A stretch of DNA of 64,000 bases from Runella sp. SP2 (GCF_003711225.1 NZ_CP031030.1:1178001-1242000); one strand, 5' to 3'. Shown: positions 14,938-24,620, numbered from the stretch's first letter. Notes: generated by a model not told the origin, from the letters alone. Numbers and translations: made by a program.

Positions 14938-16260
14938 CTAAATTAGTGGTTTAAGTAGCAATTCTAAATGTTCGAAGAGTTCATTCCATTTAGGCTGATT
15001 CAGGTTTTCTTTCTTGACAAGGAAACTTTTGTTAGAAGCTATCGTTTTTGGCTCGCCCACAGGCAACTCATTTTTGTATTGTGCAAAATGATAACTTCTG
15101 CCGCTCATTCCGCAAAAATTGAATATTTCAGGCGTTTGTGTCATTTTCGCCGAAAAAACGCTTTGGTCTATGATAAGAGGTGATAAGGAAATATAGTTTT
15201 TGTTGTTATACAGTGTATTGAGACTTGCATCGATATTCGTTCCTTTGAATAACAAAACACTGTGATTGTAGGTGAAAAAATCTTTCACAGAAAATGTCGT
15301 GTAATCTTCTCCGTCCACAGCAGCCCCCTCATAGACACCGTGTAATTCGCCATAATAATGGATAAATTCTTTTGCAGTAGCTCCCAAACGATATTGAATA
15401 TTGATTTCCTTCATAGAAACCAAGCGGTATCGGGCAATAAAAACCAGTTTTCGCAACCAAAATATCAAGGCAGTTCTATACTCTTCTAAGAGTTGTTGGA
15501 GGGAGTTATTTTCTTGTAATTGGTTGTTAATCAATTGTCTGCGTATTTTATCCAAATATAAGGCCACGCCGTATAAATCGTTTTCCGTATCCTGCAACTC
15601 GGTCACAAAATCCGTTATTTCTGTCACAAAGTTGTTAGCTCCTAATGCTTCTGCCCCTAAGAGTAATAATTGTTGATAGTCAAATAAGGCTTGATTTTCA
15701 GGCGGCGTTTTGATGAAATCTGAAAAAATTGGGTTTGTTATGTTAACTGCCTCTTTTTGCTGTAATAGCTGGGCTAATTGAATCATACATAGGTAGTAAA
15801 TAGAGGCTTGATAGGCTTCGGTCATAAACGACAAAGCACGTAATGTGGAGGCTTTGCCAACTTCTGTGCTCATTTTTTGCAAAAAAACTTCTATCAGCCA
15901 ACCATAATGCTCAAAAGTGCGGTTGTTGCGCACAGCTATCTTTTGACTAATCAATTCTTGTTTTAAGCTCAATCCCCAGCCCGACTCCGTCAAAAGATGC
16001 TCTTTCAACTCATTGGGTAAGCCTTGAAAGTTGGTTTGTTTGAGGATAAAGTCAAAATTAGCGTTATTAATCGTGCCAATATTGTAGATTTTATCAGCCG
16101 TTTGAAAATTCTTCTCTGAGAGATTTTTTAACAAATCTAAAAACACATCTAATTTTCGAGCAATCTCTTGAATTTCTCCGCTTACGTTAAGTGTAATCGT
16201 ACTATCCGTTACATTCTGAATGACGATGTTATGATTTCCTTCAATAGTACTGCTGTTCAT
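14938..16260 (-). CDS. Unknown protein with N-terminal NIVIQ signalling motif
   Basis: 440 aa, first gene of the three-gene operon. Residues 6-29 (containing NIVIQNVTDSTITLNV) and ADKIYNI (55-61) match the STAND protein at the same residue numbers over about 70 residues without gaps. The rest is mainly helical to ~300 (leucine- and glutamine-rich), then mixed, with no Walker motifs, protease residues, membrane helix or signal peptide that I can recognise. It may be a regulator or adaptor that pairs with the caspase or STAND protein through the motif, or an uncharacterised effector. I do not recognise the main domain. Confidence 0.78.
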   Translation of the reverse strand: MNSSTIEGNHNIVIQNVTDSTITLNVSGEIQEIARKLDVFLDLLKNLSEKNFQTADKIYNIGTINNANFDFILKQTNFQGLPNELKEHLLTESGWGLSLKQELISQKIAVRNNRTFEHYGWLIEVFLQKMSTEVGKASTLRALSFMTEAYQASIYYLCMIQLAQLLQQKEAVNITNPIFSDFIKTPPENQALFDYQQLLLLGAEALGANNFVTEITDFVTELQDTENDLYGVALYLDKIRRQLINNQLQENNSLQQLLEEYRTALIFWLRKLVFIARYRLVSMKEINIQYRLGATAKEFIHYYGELHGVYEGAAVDGEDYTTFSVKDFFTYNHSVLLFKGTNIDASLNTLYNNKNYISLSPLIIDQSVFSAKMTQTPEIFNFCGMSGRSYHFAQYKNELPVGEPKTIASNKSFLVKKENLNQPKWNELFEHLELLLKPLI

Positions 16261-16673
16261 ATGCGATAAAAGTTACTGCTATAAATTTGAATTTTATTTA
16301 CATTTTATCGACGTTTAACTCAACACGAGTAACAAAAGGTTGTAGAGTAGAGCAAGTAAAATAGTGCCCTGCCAATCCAAGTTCTCGGAGTCCAGGGAGG
16401 AAGGATTTACGCGGTTCTGTTTTTGGGGAGTAGTGTGAGAAGAGTTGTTTCATAGGAGAGACTAGTATCTTTTATGACGCTGGAAACAAATATAACTAGA
16501 AAACTTGTTTGCTTTAAATCTAAGGAGTAAAAGCTTTGAGAAGAATGTTCTATAAAAATGCTTTTTTATCAATTGTACTGATTTTTGGGATTTAGTAAGA
16601 CTTATTGTAATTACAACCAAACCTCATTGTCCTTACTTTTGCGCCATCAACCATCCCCAATCTACGTTTTTTA
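16261..16673. other. Intergenic region, divergent promoters
   Basis: 413 bp without a convincing gene. A plausible promoter for the three-gene operon reads TTTA-N20-TATATTTG on the minus strand (16518-16487), which would give a leader of about 220 nt. A -7-like TACTTTTG (16634-16641) fits the methyltransferase on the plus strand. No tRNA or clear hairpin seen. Confidence 0.4.
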
Positions 16674-17846
16674 ATGGTTTTGCTAGACGAACAACGCCAA
16701 TTTATTCGGGAACACCTGTCTGCGTCGGTGGCGACACTGTTGCTCAAATACGGTAAAAATCGAGAATTTGAAATCCGCCAAATTGAAGCCCGCCAAAAAG
16801 CCAAACAAAAACTGCCCTCGTGGTATGCCGAAGAACGACTCATTTTTCCGCCTGCGGTTTCGGTAGAACAAAGCTCTTCGGAAACAACGGGTCGTTACAA
16901 AGCGGCGTTGGTGTCGGGTACGCTGATGGACGCAACGGGCGGCATGGGGATTGATGTTTCTTTTTTTGCTAAAAACTGTACGTCAGTGCTTTATGTAGAA
17001 CAAAAGCCCGAATTGGTGGAACGGGCAAGGTATAATTTAGACGTACTAGGACTTCAAAACGTGCAGTACTTGCAAGGAAATTCGCTGGAAGTTTTGCCAA
17101 CCCTCGATACCGTTTTTGATTGGATTTATCTCGACCCTGCGCGTCGTTCGGCCGATAACCGCCGCGTGGTGGGGCTGCGCGATTGCGAACCCGACGTGGT
17201 GACGTACCTGCCGCTTCTTTTGCAAAAAGCCAAGCGATTGCTCATCAAAGCTTCGCCGCTGCTCGATCTCAAACAAACTTTATTGGACTTGCCCCAACTG
17301 TCGGTCATTCACGTCGTTTCGGTAGAAAATGAGTGCAAAGAACTGCTTTTTGAACTAGCGTCGGACGCCCAACCCACAGCCAGCCCGATCGTACGGACGA
17401 TTAATTTTAAGTCGGACGACATAGTGCAAACGTTTGATTTTGAGTGGAATAGTGAGCAGAGTTTAGCCGTAACGCTGAGCGACCCGCAGACCTACCTTTA
17501 CGAGCCCAATGCCTCGATACTGAAAGCAGGAGCGTTTAAGTCGGTGGCCAAGGCGTATGGCGTGGAAAAAATAGCGCCTCACAGCCATCTTTATACGTCA
17601 GCGACATTGGTTGAGCATTTTCCTGGGCGAATTTTTCGGGTGGAGGCCGTTGTAAAAGTGGATTCTAAGGCGTTGGCACCGTACCTTACCGATGGAAAAG
17701 CCAACCTGACGGTGCGTAATTTTCCGCTTTCCACCGACGAATTACGTAAAAAGCTTAAACTCAAAGAAGGCGGCCATACGTACATTTTTGCCACGACCCT
17801 GGCCAATGGAGATAAACGACTTTTGGTGTGTAAAAAGCCAATTTAA
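16674..17846 (+). CDS. Class I SAM-dependent methyltransferase with THUMP-like domain
   Basis: 390 aa. After an N-terminal helical region, the SAM-binding motif DATGGMGIDV lies near residue 85, followed by YVEQKPELVERARYNL (motif II) and the motif IV form WIYLDPARR, all typical of Rossmann methyltransferases. The C-terminal part fits the PG_1098-type ferredoxin-like/THUMP-like domains common in Bacteroidota. The family is presumed to methylate RNA, but the target is not known. The catalytic DPAR form resembles N-methyltransferases of nucleic acids. Confidence 0.85.
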   Translation: MVLLDEQRQFIREHLSASVATLLLKYGKNREFEIRQIEARQKAKQKLPSWYAEERLIFPPAVSVEQSSSETTGRYKAALVSGTLMDATGGMGIDVSFFAKNCTSVLYVEQKPELVERARYNLDVLGLQNVQYLQGNSLEVLPTLDTVFDWIYLDPARRSADNRRVVGLRDCEPDVVTYLPLLLQKAKRLLIKASPLLDLKQTLLDLPQLSVIHVVSVENECKELLFELASDAQPTASPIVRTINFKSDDIVQTFDFEWNSEQSLAVTLSDPQTYLYEPNASILKAGAFKSVAKAYGVEKIAPHSHLYTSATLVEHFPGRIFRVEAVVKVDSKALAPYLTDGKANLTVRNFPLSTDELRKKLKLKEGGHTYIFATTLANGDKRLLVCKKPI

Positions 17847-17887
17847 TTTTTACATTTGTTGTGACCTAAACCTTTATTGGCTATTGC

Positions 17888-19231
17888 ATGGAAACCCCTT
17901 CTCCCGAAAAAAGTAACTGGATTCAAGAATTATCTAACCAAAGTTGGAACTTAGAGTTGGTCGTGTCAGGGGCGGCTATTTATTCGACCTCGTTTCTCCC
18001 CGAATTGACCGATACTGCTATTGAAAGCTATTTTGAAAATTACCAGCTGAGTAGCAGCGTTGTCACGCAAGTATTTCCGCTGTTAGCCTACAGTTTTGCC
18101 AAATCCTCCGCCTATTTGCTGATTATAACGTTTGCGGTTCACTTTATACTTCGAGCTTTTTGGATTGCTATTGTAGGGCTTAGGGCGGTGTTTCCGCAGG
18201 GGATTGACTACGAAAACATTCCGAATACGAGTAAAAGTTTGGCAGAAACCTATAAAAAGAAATTTGGAACCTTGGATGGCTTTATCATTCGATTAGACCG
18301 ATTTAGCAGCCAAATTTTCTCCATTGCCTTTGTTTTGGTGCTATTTAGTTTGATGCTCGCCCTGTTATACCTTCTGATTTTTACGGGAACGGTGGGTATC
18401 AAGACGTTTTTTCCTGAGTTTTACAGCAAGGCTAAACCCATTTTTCTTGCTAGTGGTGGTCTCATATTGGTTACTAGCCTTATTCTCGTCCTACTTAGTA
18501 CCAATGAGAAATACAGGGAACATCCAGTGATTGGTAAACTCCTAATGCAATTCGTTGATAAAAGCACGTGGTTGTACATGGGGATGTATAAACCTATTCA
18601 GTACATCAATTTTACGTTTGCTTCAAATCTCCCTCGGAAAAAATACTTTTCCACTCTTATCTGTATTGGGTTCTTATTTTTTGGCCTGACCATTTCTATT
18701 TATTTAGATAAAATGCTGACGCATTACGGCATTACGCACCTAGAATCGCGCAATTTTTACTCTACAGGCACGAGCGAATACAAATTAACATCCAATTACT
18801 ACGATAACCTGCGCCCCGAAAACGAAAGGATAGAAGCCGCAAGTATTCAGTCGGACGTCGTCGAAGGGGCGTTTTTGAAGCTGTATATCAATTATAGCAA
18901 GACATTTGACGCTGATTTAGCAAAGATTTGTAAAGACCCGACGCTGCCTGATACGCTCAGAAAGTCCAAACAAAGGCTGTTGGTGGACAAAAGTAGGCTT
19001 GAGTGTTTTAATCAGTACTTTAAAATAGCCCTCAACGATAGCACCTTCGATTCGGTGGAGTTGTTTTTTGAAGACCAGGGTAATACCAAAGGGCTAAGGA
19101 CGTATTTGAGTACTGAAAAATGTAAAATTGGCCGAAATACGCTTTACATTAAAACGATGAACGTGGACAGCCTGCCCAAAAAAGTGTGGACTGATTACGT
19201 AGAGATGCCTTTTTGGTATGCCAAAGATTAG
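17888..19231 (+). CDS. Hypothetical inner-membrane protein
   Basis: 447 aa. The ATG at 17888 follows the methyltransferase by 41 bp. About four to five membrane helices lie in the N-terminal 270 residues (around AYLLIITFAVHFIL, IFSIAFVLVLFSLML, LASGGLILVTSLILVLL, STLICIGFLFFGLTI), followed by a ~170-residue soluble C-terminal domain, probably on the outer face. No family recognised. It may be co-transcribed with the methyltransferase. Confidence 0.75.
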   Translation: METPSPEKSNWIQELSNQSWNLELVVSGAAIYSTSFLPELTDTAIESYFENYQLSSSVVTQVFPLLAYSFAKSSAYLLIITFAVHFILRAFWIAIVGLRAVFPQGIDYENIPNTSKSLAETYKKKFGTLDGFIIRLDRFSSQIFSIAFVLVLFSLMLALLYLLIFTGTVGIKTFFPEFYSKAKPIFLASGGLILVTSLILVLLSTNEKYREHPVIGKLLMQFVDKSTWLYMGMYKPIQYINFTFASNLPRKKYFSTLICIGFLFFGLTISIYLDKMLTHYGITHLESRNFYSTGTSEYKLTSNYYDNLRPENERIEAASIQSDVVEGAFLKLYINYSKTFDADLAKICKDPTLPDTLRKSKQRLLVDKSRLECFNQYFKIALNDSTFDSVELFFEDQGNTKGLRTYLSTEKCKIGRNTLYIKTMNVDSLPKKVWTDYVEMPFWYAKD

Positions 19232-19250
19232 AGGGGAAATATCCCCTTGG

Positions 19251-20174
19251 CTATTTTTGTTTGCTCTTCCAGCGCTTGAGTTCCTTCTTTGACATTTCCT
19301 GCGTTACAATTGCTTCGGGCCATTCGGAAGTATAAGTGCCGCCGCTCTGCATTACTAACCCCGAAGCGTTGGTGGGCGAATAAAACGACGGAACGACGAA
19401 GTCGTAAGGATATTCAGTTGGGTTGAATGCCCTCGTACGGCTAAGGTAGTACACCGAAAACTGAACTACGACACTTCCCTCGAAAGTATCGTCAGTGACA
19501 ATGCCCAGTGGCTCGCCCGCTTCTACCTCTTGGCCTTCTTTGACCAACATTTTACCTTTTTTGAGTCGATTGTAGCTGGCAAAACTGCCGTCGCCGTGAA
19601 AGACCTCTACCGAATTGGTTTGGCTGGAGAACCAAATTCCGTCGGAATGGGTATCAAAAGCATCTTTTACTTGGCTCACCACTCCGCGACGGGCGGCAAA
19701 AACGGTGTCTCCTTTTTGCATTTGAAAAGCAATGCCGTAGAAATTAGACACTTTTTTATTGGCAATCATTTCCATAATATTTTTCGACAAAAAAGCCTTG
19801 TGCGGCCCCGCCGAAGAAAAAGGCAAAAGGTATAAAAACGGCTTAGGGGCTTTGTTCAGCACTCGTCCTTTTAGGTAAGAATAACCGAAGCGGAACGAAA
19901 TCCCTTGGTTGTTTTGGTTTGGCTTGAGGGTGAATAAGGTGCTGGGGCCAGGTGAAATAGTTTCAATAAAGGGCAACGAACAGCCACAGCTTCCACCCTG
20001 TAAATCAGTAAATTCGACTTTGACTGTATAGTCGCAAACGTTGGTGTTTTTGGCTTGAAAAGTGTATTCGCGTTTGTCGTTGGCGGCGTACGTAACTTCA
20101 ACGGAGCTTTGTGCAAGTGTGAAAAAGGGCGAAAAAAGGGCGGCAAAACCGAGAATCGAAGTGGATAGTTTCAT
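19251..20174 (-). CDS. Degenerate M23 (LytM-like) peptidase family protein
   Basis: 307 aa with a signal peptide (LGFAALFSPFFTLAQ). The C-terminal domain follows the M23 fold: GDTVFAARRGVVSQV, VFHGDGSFASYNRL, LVKEGQEVEAGEPLGIV. The zinc ligands are not conserved: the expected HxGxD is FYGIAF and the expected HxHFE is VVQFSVY. It is therefore probably not an active endopeptidase; such proteins often activate amidases or bind peptidoglycan. The ~100 N-terminal residues form a beta-rich domain with a Cys-x-Cys pair. Convergent with the membrane protein gene. Confidence 0.8.
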   Translation of the reverse strand: MKLSTSILGFAALFSPFFTLAQSSVEVTYAANDKREYTFQAKNTNVCDYTVKVEFTDLQGGSCGCSLPFIETISPGPSTLFTLKPNQNNQGISFRFGYSYLKGRVLNKAPKPFLYLLPFSSAGPHKAFLSKNIMEMIANKKVSNFYGIAFQMQKGDTVFAARRGVVSQVKDAFDTHSDGIWFSSQTNSVEVFHGDGSFASYNRLKKGKMLVKEGQEVEAGEPLGIVTDDTFEGSVVVQFSVYYLSRTRAFNPTEYPYDFVVPSFYSPTNASGLVMQSGGTYTSEWPEAIVTQEMSKKELKRWKSKQK

Positions 20175-20356
20175 AAATACAATAATGAATTGGCTGAAAT
20201 TGATAACGGCAAAGTTAGGTTAAATTGCTGGTCAACCACTTGACATTTGTCAATTTTTTATAAAAGATTATCATTTTTTATGGACAAAGGCTTAGGAGCC
20301 AATTCGTGTCGTAACTTTGCCTTCCTTTTTTTGAAAATTAACTATTCGTCACGCAC

Positions 20357-20890
20357 ATGTTTTTTGAGCGCCTACCCAATAAAGATTATCCAAAAGAGCC
20401 CGAATCGCGGATGGTCATTCGTTTTCAGGACTGTGACCCGCTCCAGCACCTCAACAACGCGAAGTACTTTGATTATTATTTTAACGCCCGTGAAGACCAA
20501 GTAGCTAAGCTCTACGAGTTTAATTTTGGACGATTATTTCGTGAGTTAGGCCAAAGCTGGGTGGTGTATCAGCACCAAATTGCCTACGTGCGGCCTGCCC
20601 TAGTGAGTGAATGGGTGCGTATTACGTCGCGCTTAATTTATTTTAGTGAAGACACCATTGTGACCGAATATTACATGACGGACGACTCGCGGACGCAACT
20701 CAAAAATGTACTTTGGGTAACCTCTAAGTACATCGATGTACGTTCGGGAAAACGCACGGTGCATCCACCTTCGATTATGGATTATTTGGAAGCGACCTGT
20801 TTACCAAACGTCGATTATCACAACTGGAACTTTAACGAACGGATTCGAGAAATTAAACAAAGTCTGAGCGCTGCTTCGACGAAAGTGTAA
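20357..20890 (+). CDS. Acyl-CoA thioesterase, hotdog fold
   Basis: 177 aa. RFQDCDPLQHLNNAKYFDYY near residue 22 is the 4-hydroxybenzoyl-CoA-thioesterase type motif: Asp, then HxNN and YFDY. A short soluble protein of normal length for the family; it hydrolyses acyl-CoA thioesters, chain length unknown. A -7-like box TAACTTTG lies at 20312-20319. The next gene begins 3 bp after its stop, so the two are co-transcribed. Confidence 0.85.
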   Translation: MFFERLPNKDYPKEPESRMVIRFQDCDPLQHLNNAKYFDYYFNAREDQVAKLYEFNFGRLFRELGQSWVVYQHQIAYVRPALVSEWVRITSRLIYFSEDTIVTEYYMTDDSRTQLKNVLWVTSKYIDVRSGKRTVHPPSIMDYLEATCLPNVDYHNWNFNERIREIKQSLSAASTKV

Positions 20891-20893
20891 GGA

Positions 20894-21748
20894 ATGAACT
20901 GGCTGCACAATACAGCATTTATTATTGGCTATTATTTAAAACGGGCTCATTGGCTAAGTTTGGATGTGGTGGCGGGCGCAATGCTTACGCACACCATTGC
21001 GCAGCGTATGCCCGATGGACACGGGAAAGTCTCGTGGGCTTCGACGCTTTTGGTGGGTATCGCAGTGTTTGCTATTTATGTTACAGATCGCTTGCTTGAC
21101 AACCGTAAATCGAGGAAGGTTGATACCCAACGGCACCGATTTCACGCAAAACATGAGCCGATTTTGCTCAAAATTCTAGCTGGATTGGGCGTTGTGGGGC
21201 TTGTTTGCTTGTTTTGGTTACCCAAAGGGATGTTTACCGTTGGGCTGACGTTAGCAGTGTTGGTAGTGGGGTATTTGGTGGTTGTGTTTCGAACAACGCT
21301 AACCGATGGTTTTCAGTTGTTTAAAGAGCCAATTGTTGCTTTAATTTATACCGCAGGTGTCTGGTGGACGGCTTTGTCAGCATCCGCCGAAACACCTTGG
21401 GAAAGTAAAGTTTTTATGGGGCTTTTTGGATTGGTTGCTTTCCAAAATCTGCTTTTATTCTCGTGGTTTGAATCTTTCGACATGGATGAAGGCTATACCT
21501 TGGCCATTGCGTGGGGAACCGAGACTGTCAGTAAAGTTTTGATGTGGATTAGCATTATTGTGTGTGCAGCGGCCACGGTTGTACTCATCACAACTACGTA
21601 CCGCTATTGCGTGAGGGCAGCCGTAACGGTGGCGGTAATGAGCCTCGCCAACGACTACCTAAAAAGAAAATCGCCCTCCGTACTCCCCAACGAACGCTAC
21701 CGTTGGCTCGGAGACGGCGTCTTCTTTTTTACCCTTTGGCTGGTTTAG
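20894..21748 (+). CDS. Multi-pass membrane protein, UbiA-prenyltransferase-like
   Basis: 284 aa with about eight hydrophobic helices. The loop YVTDRLLDNRKS, followed by a basic stretch, resembles the Asp-rich prenyl-diphosphate loop of UbiA-type enzymes, but the second Asp-rich motif is only weakly represented (SFDMDEGY). It might be a divergent prenyltransferase acting in quinone or lipid metabolism; a non-enzymatic membrane protein is also possible. Translationally close to the thioesterase. Confidence 0.6.
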   Translation: MNWLHNTAFIIGYYLKRAHWLSLDVVAGAMLTHTIAQRMPDGHGKVSWASTLLVGIAVFAIYVTDRLLDNRKSRKVDTQRHRFHAKHEPILLKILAGLGVVGLVCLFWLPKGMFTVGLTLAVLVVGYLVVVFRTTLTDGFQLFKEPIVALIYTAGVWWTALSASAETPWESKVFMGLFGLVAFQNLLLFSWFESFDMDEGYTLAIAWGTETVSKVLMWISIIVCAAATVVLITTTYRYCVRAAVTVAVMSLANDYLKRKSPSVLPNERYRWLGDGVFFFTLWLV

Positions 21749-21860
21749 TTTTTAGTTTCGGGTTTGGAGTTTTAGGTTTCCAGTTCTTTGTCATTACGAG
21801 GAAGGAGGAATCTACGTCCCATTTCCTAATTCGCAATTCCTAATTCAAAACTCCCAACCT

Positions 21861-22121
21861 CTATTTCTTCTTCTTAATCGAAGGCTTGATAGTTGCTTTG
21901 GGCTTGGGTTTTTGTTGGCGATTTTCAGGGGTGTATTTTGACAACAAAGGCTCAGCACCGCGTTTGCGGCGGAGGTATTGGAAACCCCACAAAGCAGCTA
22001 AACAAAGCATTAATAACCAGTAACTATCTACAAATTCGGTACGGCGAAATTCCAAAATCCACAACGCAAAGAAGCCTAATGACGTCCATCCCAGCAGGCT
22101 TTCAACTAAAGGAGTTTTCAT
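21861..22121 (-). CDS. Small membrane protein with basic tail
   Basis: 86 aa. Two hydrophobic helices (SLGFFALWILEF and YWLLMLCLAALWGF) are followed by a Lys/Arg/Pro-rich tail ending in KKKK. A cytosolic basic tail is likely. No known family recognised. A separate unit between the UbiA-like gene (convergent) and the DUF4932 lipoprotein gene. Confidence 0.6.
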   Translation of the reverse strand: MKTPLVESLLGWTSLGFFALWILEFRRTEFVDSYWLLMLCLAALWGFQYLRRKRGAEPLLSKYTPENRQQKPKPKATIKPSIKKKK

Positions 22122-22207
22122 GAGTTTGATGTCTCAACAAATTGGTTAGTGTGGCAAAGGTACGAGCTTTGGGCACTGATTGGCGCGTGGCTATTTAAAA
22201 AATCCAT

Positions 22208-23341
22208 TTAGGGTTGTTCTTTGAGCCAAGCAATAACCGCAGGATAAAGGTCGGCAACGGTCTGGTTGGCGGTGCGTTTTTTGTAGGTTTCCAACAAAAA
22301 ACGATTGAATTCCTTGAAGCGATGAAACCCACGGCCATTAATCATAAAATCCTCGACGCGCTGATTGATTTTTTCAAAATCGGCCGCTGGGTAGGAGTCA
22401 TAGGCGTACAGCGTAAAAGCCGCCCATGTCATGTATTCGTTGAAAGTCAAGTACGTGGATTCATAATAGCCTTTGTTGCCATCTTTGGTTTTGTTCCATT
22501 TTTTCCAATCGGGCATGGCCGCCTCAATTTCTTTTATGTATTTGTCAGTGACGGGGTTGACGTAGTTGTGGTCAATTTCAGTAAAAACAATGCGAGACCA
22601 AGAACCTTCTTTTTCAATTTCCGAACGATTGCCAGAAAACTCAATCCCTGGACTTATAAACATGAGCGTTTGACGAAAGCCGTTTTCTTTTAAGTGAAAG
22701 GTAAAATGATGGCCGCCGTCGAGCGGAGAAATATAGATTTTGTAATTATCGTAGCGAGAAGGGAACTGGCTCTCGGCCCATGCCCACATTTTACGAACAG
22801 GCATGTATTTTTCGGCCTTCGCCAACTGGTCTTGGTAGTAACTTTTATGCTGGGCGTAAAACGCTCGGTAATTTGTTTTTTCAATAAAATCCCGAAGAAG
22901 TGCTGGACGGTCTTGCAAGTCCAACAAAATCATCGAAAGCGGACGTTTCAGCGAATAAACCTTACTTTTGACGAGGCGATTGTTGTCATTAAACTCAAGG
23001 GTGAGGGCACTTTTGCGCAATTGGGTATGGTGAAACAAACCTAATTTGCGGAATTTTTTCGCCGCGTGCCGCACCATCGGGTGGTCTTTGTAAGGGCTAA
23101 AATGTTTTTTAACGTCTTGAATGTAAGGGTCTTTTCCTTCCAACACATTTCGATAACCCGTAAGAGCCATGATAATGCAACTAAGCTCGTACGTCTCGGG
23201 CATTTCAATGGTTACTTTTTGTCGGTTTTCAGTCTGATAAGCGGTGGAGAATCGGGCTTTGGGCGCAATGGGGTTGCCACAAGAAGTAAAGAGGAAAGCA
23301 CCGAATGAGAGTATAAAAAAGGCTGTTAGCGTATGTTTCAT
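22208..23341 (-). CDS. DUF4932-family lipoprotein
   Basis: 377 aa. Lipoprotein signal peptide with lipobox FTSC at Cys20. The central segment FTEIDHNYVNPVTDKYI matches the conserved block of the DUF4932 family, which I recall as metallopeptidase-like secreted proteins in Bacteroidota; activity is not established. Expected location is the outer membrane or cell surface. Divergent from recA with a 220-bp gap. Confidence 0.75.
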   Translation of the reverse strand: MKHTLTAFFILSFGAFLFTSCGNPIAPKARFSTAYQTENRQKVTIEMPETYELSCIIMALTGYRNVLEGKDPYIQDVKKHFSPYKDHPMVRHAAKKFRKLGLFHHTQLRKSALTLEFNDNNRLVKSKVYSLKRPLSMILLDLQDRPALLRDFIEKTNYRAFYAQHKSYYQDQLAKAEKYMPVRKMWAWAESQFPSRYDNYKIYISPLDGGHHFTFHLKENGFRQTLMFISPGIEFSGNRSEIEKEGSWSRIVFTEIDHNYVNPVTDKYIKEIEAAMPDWKKWNKTKDGNKGYYESTYLTFNEYMTWAAFTLYAYDSYPAADFEKINQRVEDFMINGRGFHRFKEFNRFLLETYKKRTANQTVADLYPAVIAWLKEQP

Positions 23342-23489
23342 AAGAAAAAGATGGGTTCAAGCTTCAAATATAGCAATTAGGAGATTCGATAAAAATTTAA
23401 CACCAAAATGAACTTTCCCTGTCTTAAAAAACGTTGCGCAAAAGCCCCATAATTAACCTTAAAAACGACCCGTTTTAGTCGCCGTTTTC

Positions 23490-23521
23490 TTTGGAAAACC
23501 TAAACAAAATGCGTACTTTTA
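23490..23521 (+). promoter_or_regulatory. recA promoter (Bacteroidota type)
   Basis: TTTG (23490-23493), 20-bp spacer, TACTTTTA (23514-23521). One mismatch to TTTG-N20-TAnnTTTG, 40 bp before the recA ATG. No LexA-like palindrome recognised. Confidence 0.6.
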
Positions 23522-23561
23522 CATGTAAACAAACCTACTATTTCATATTTTAACATCAACC

Positions 23562-24620
23562 ATGGCAGACAACAAAGAACAGAAATTTAAAGCCCTGCAA
23601 ACAACACTGGAGAAGCTTGACAAAGCCTACGGAAAAGGCACTGTGATGCGTCTCAGTGACAAAAAAGTGATGGATGTCGAGGTAATTTCAACGGGTTCCG
23701 TTGGACTTGACCTTGCCCTAGGAATTGGTGGTTTGCCACGCGGACGGGTCGTAGAAATTTACGGGCCAGAATCGTCAGGTAAAACTACACTTGCCATGCA
23801 GACCATTGCCGAAGCTCAAAAATTGGGCGGTTTGGCGGCTTTTATTGATGCAGAACACGCTTTTGACCGCGTGTATGCGCAAAAATTGGGAATCGACACC
23901 CAAAACTTACTTATTTCACAGCCCGACAATGGTGAACAAGCGCTTGAAATCGCCGAACATTTGATTTCGTCAGGAGCGATTGACATCATCGTGATTGACT
24001 CTGTTGCGGCGCTTGTTCCTAAAGCCGAAATTGAAGGTGAGATGGGCGATAGCAAAATGGGCCTCCAGGCGCGTTTGATGTCGCAAGCCTTGCGTAAACT
24101 AACGGGGGTTATTAACCGTACCAACTGCTGCTGTATTTTTATCAACCAGTTGCGCGATAAAATCGGCGTAATGTTTGGTAGCCCAGAAACAACCACGGGT
24201 GGTAACGCCCTCAAGTACTATTCGTCGATTCGTTTGGATATTCGTCGGATTGGTCAAATCAAAGAAAGTGCCGATAATATCACAGGAAACCGTACCAAAG
24301 TGAAGGTGGTGAAAAACAAATTGGCACCTCCATTCAAAGTGGTTGAATTTGACATTATGTACGGCGAAGGGGTTTCTAAAGTTGGAGAAATCATCGACTT
24401 AGCCGTCGAACTAGAAATCGTGAAAAAATCAGGTTCTTGGTTTAGCTACGATGGCAACCGCCTATCACAAGGCCGCGACGCAGTGAAGCAATTATTGAAA
24501 GATAATCCTGAATTGGCCGATGAACTCGAAGCTAAAATCCGTGCAAAAGTCAACGAAGAAGACGATGCACTTTTGGATAAGCTCGAACCTAACATCGCTG
24601 ACGACGGAACGCCTGATTAA
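23562..24620 (+). CDS. recA: Recombinase RecA
   Basis: 352 aa, normal length. Walker A GPESSGKT (68-75), FIDAEHAFD, Walker [13 protein letters not shown], the DNA-binding loop region [17 protein letters not shown], and [21 protein letters not shown] are all textbook RecA. It forms filaments on single-stranded DNA, drives strand exchange and activates the SOS co-protease. Monocistronic between its own promoter and a strong terminator. Confidence 0.98.
   Translation: MADNKEQKFKALQTTLEKLDKAYGKGTVMRLSDKKVMDVEVISTGSVGLDLALGIGGLPRGRVVEIYGPESSGKTTLAMQTIAEAQKLGGLAAFIDAEHAFDRVYAQKLGIDTQNLLISQPDNGEQALEIAEHLISSGAIDIIVIDSVAALVPKAEIEGEMGDSKMGLQARLMSQALRKLTGVINRTNCCCIFINQLRDKIGVMFGSPETTTGGNALKYYSSIRLDIRRIGQIKESADNITGNRTKVKVVKNKLAPPFKVVEFDIMYGEGVSKVGEIIDLAVELEIVKKSGSWFSYDGNRLSQGRDAVKQLLKDNPELADELEAKIRAKVNEEDDALLDKLEPNIADDGTPD

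Noticed and set aside
16261-16673. tRNA or attachment site next to the conflict island
   Set aside because: I searched by eye for a cloverleaf and for flanking direct repeats and found neither; mobility of the island is not supported by the sequence.
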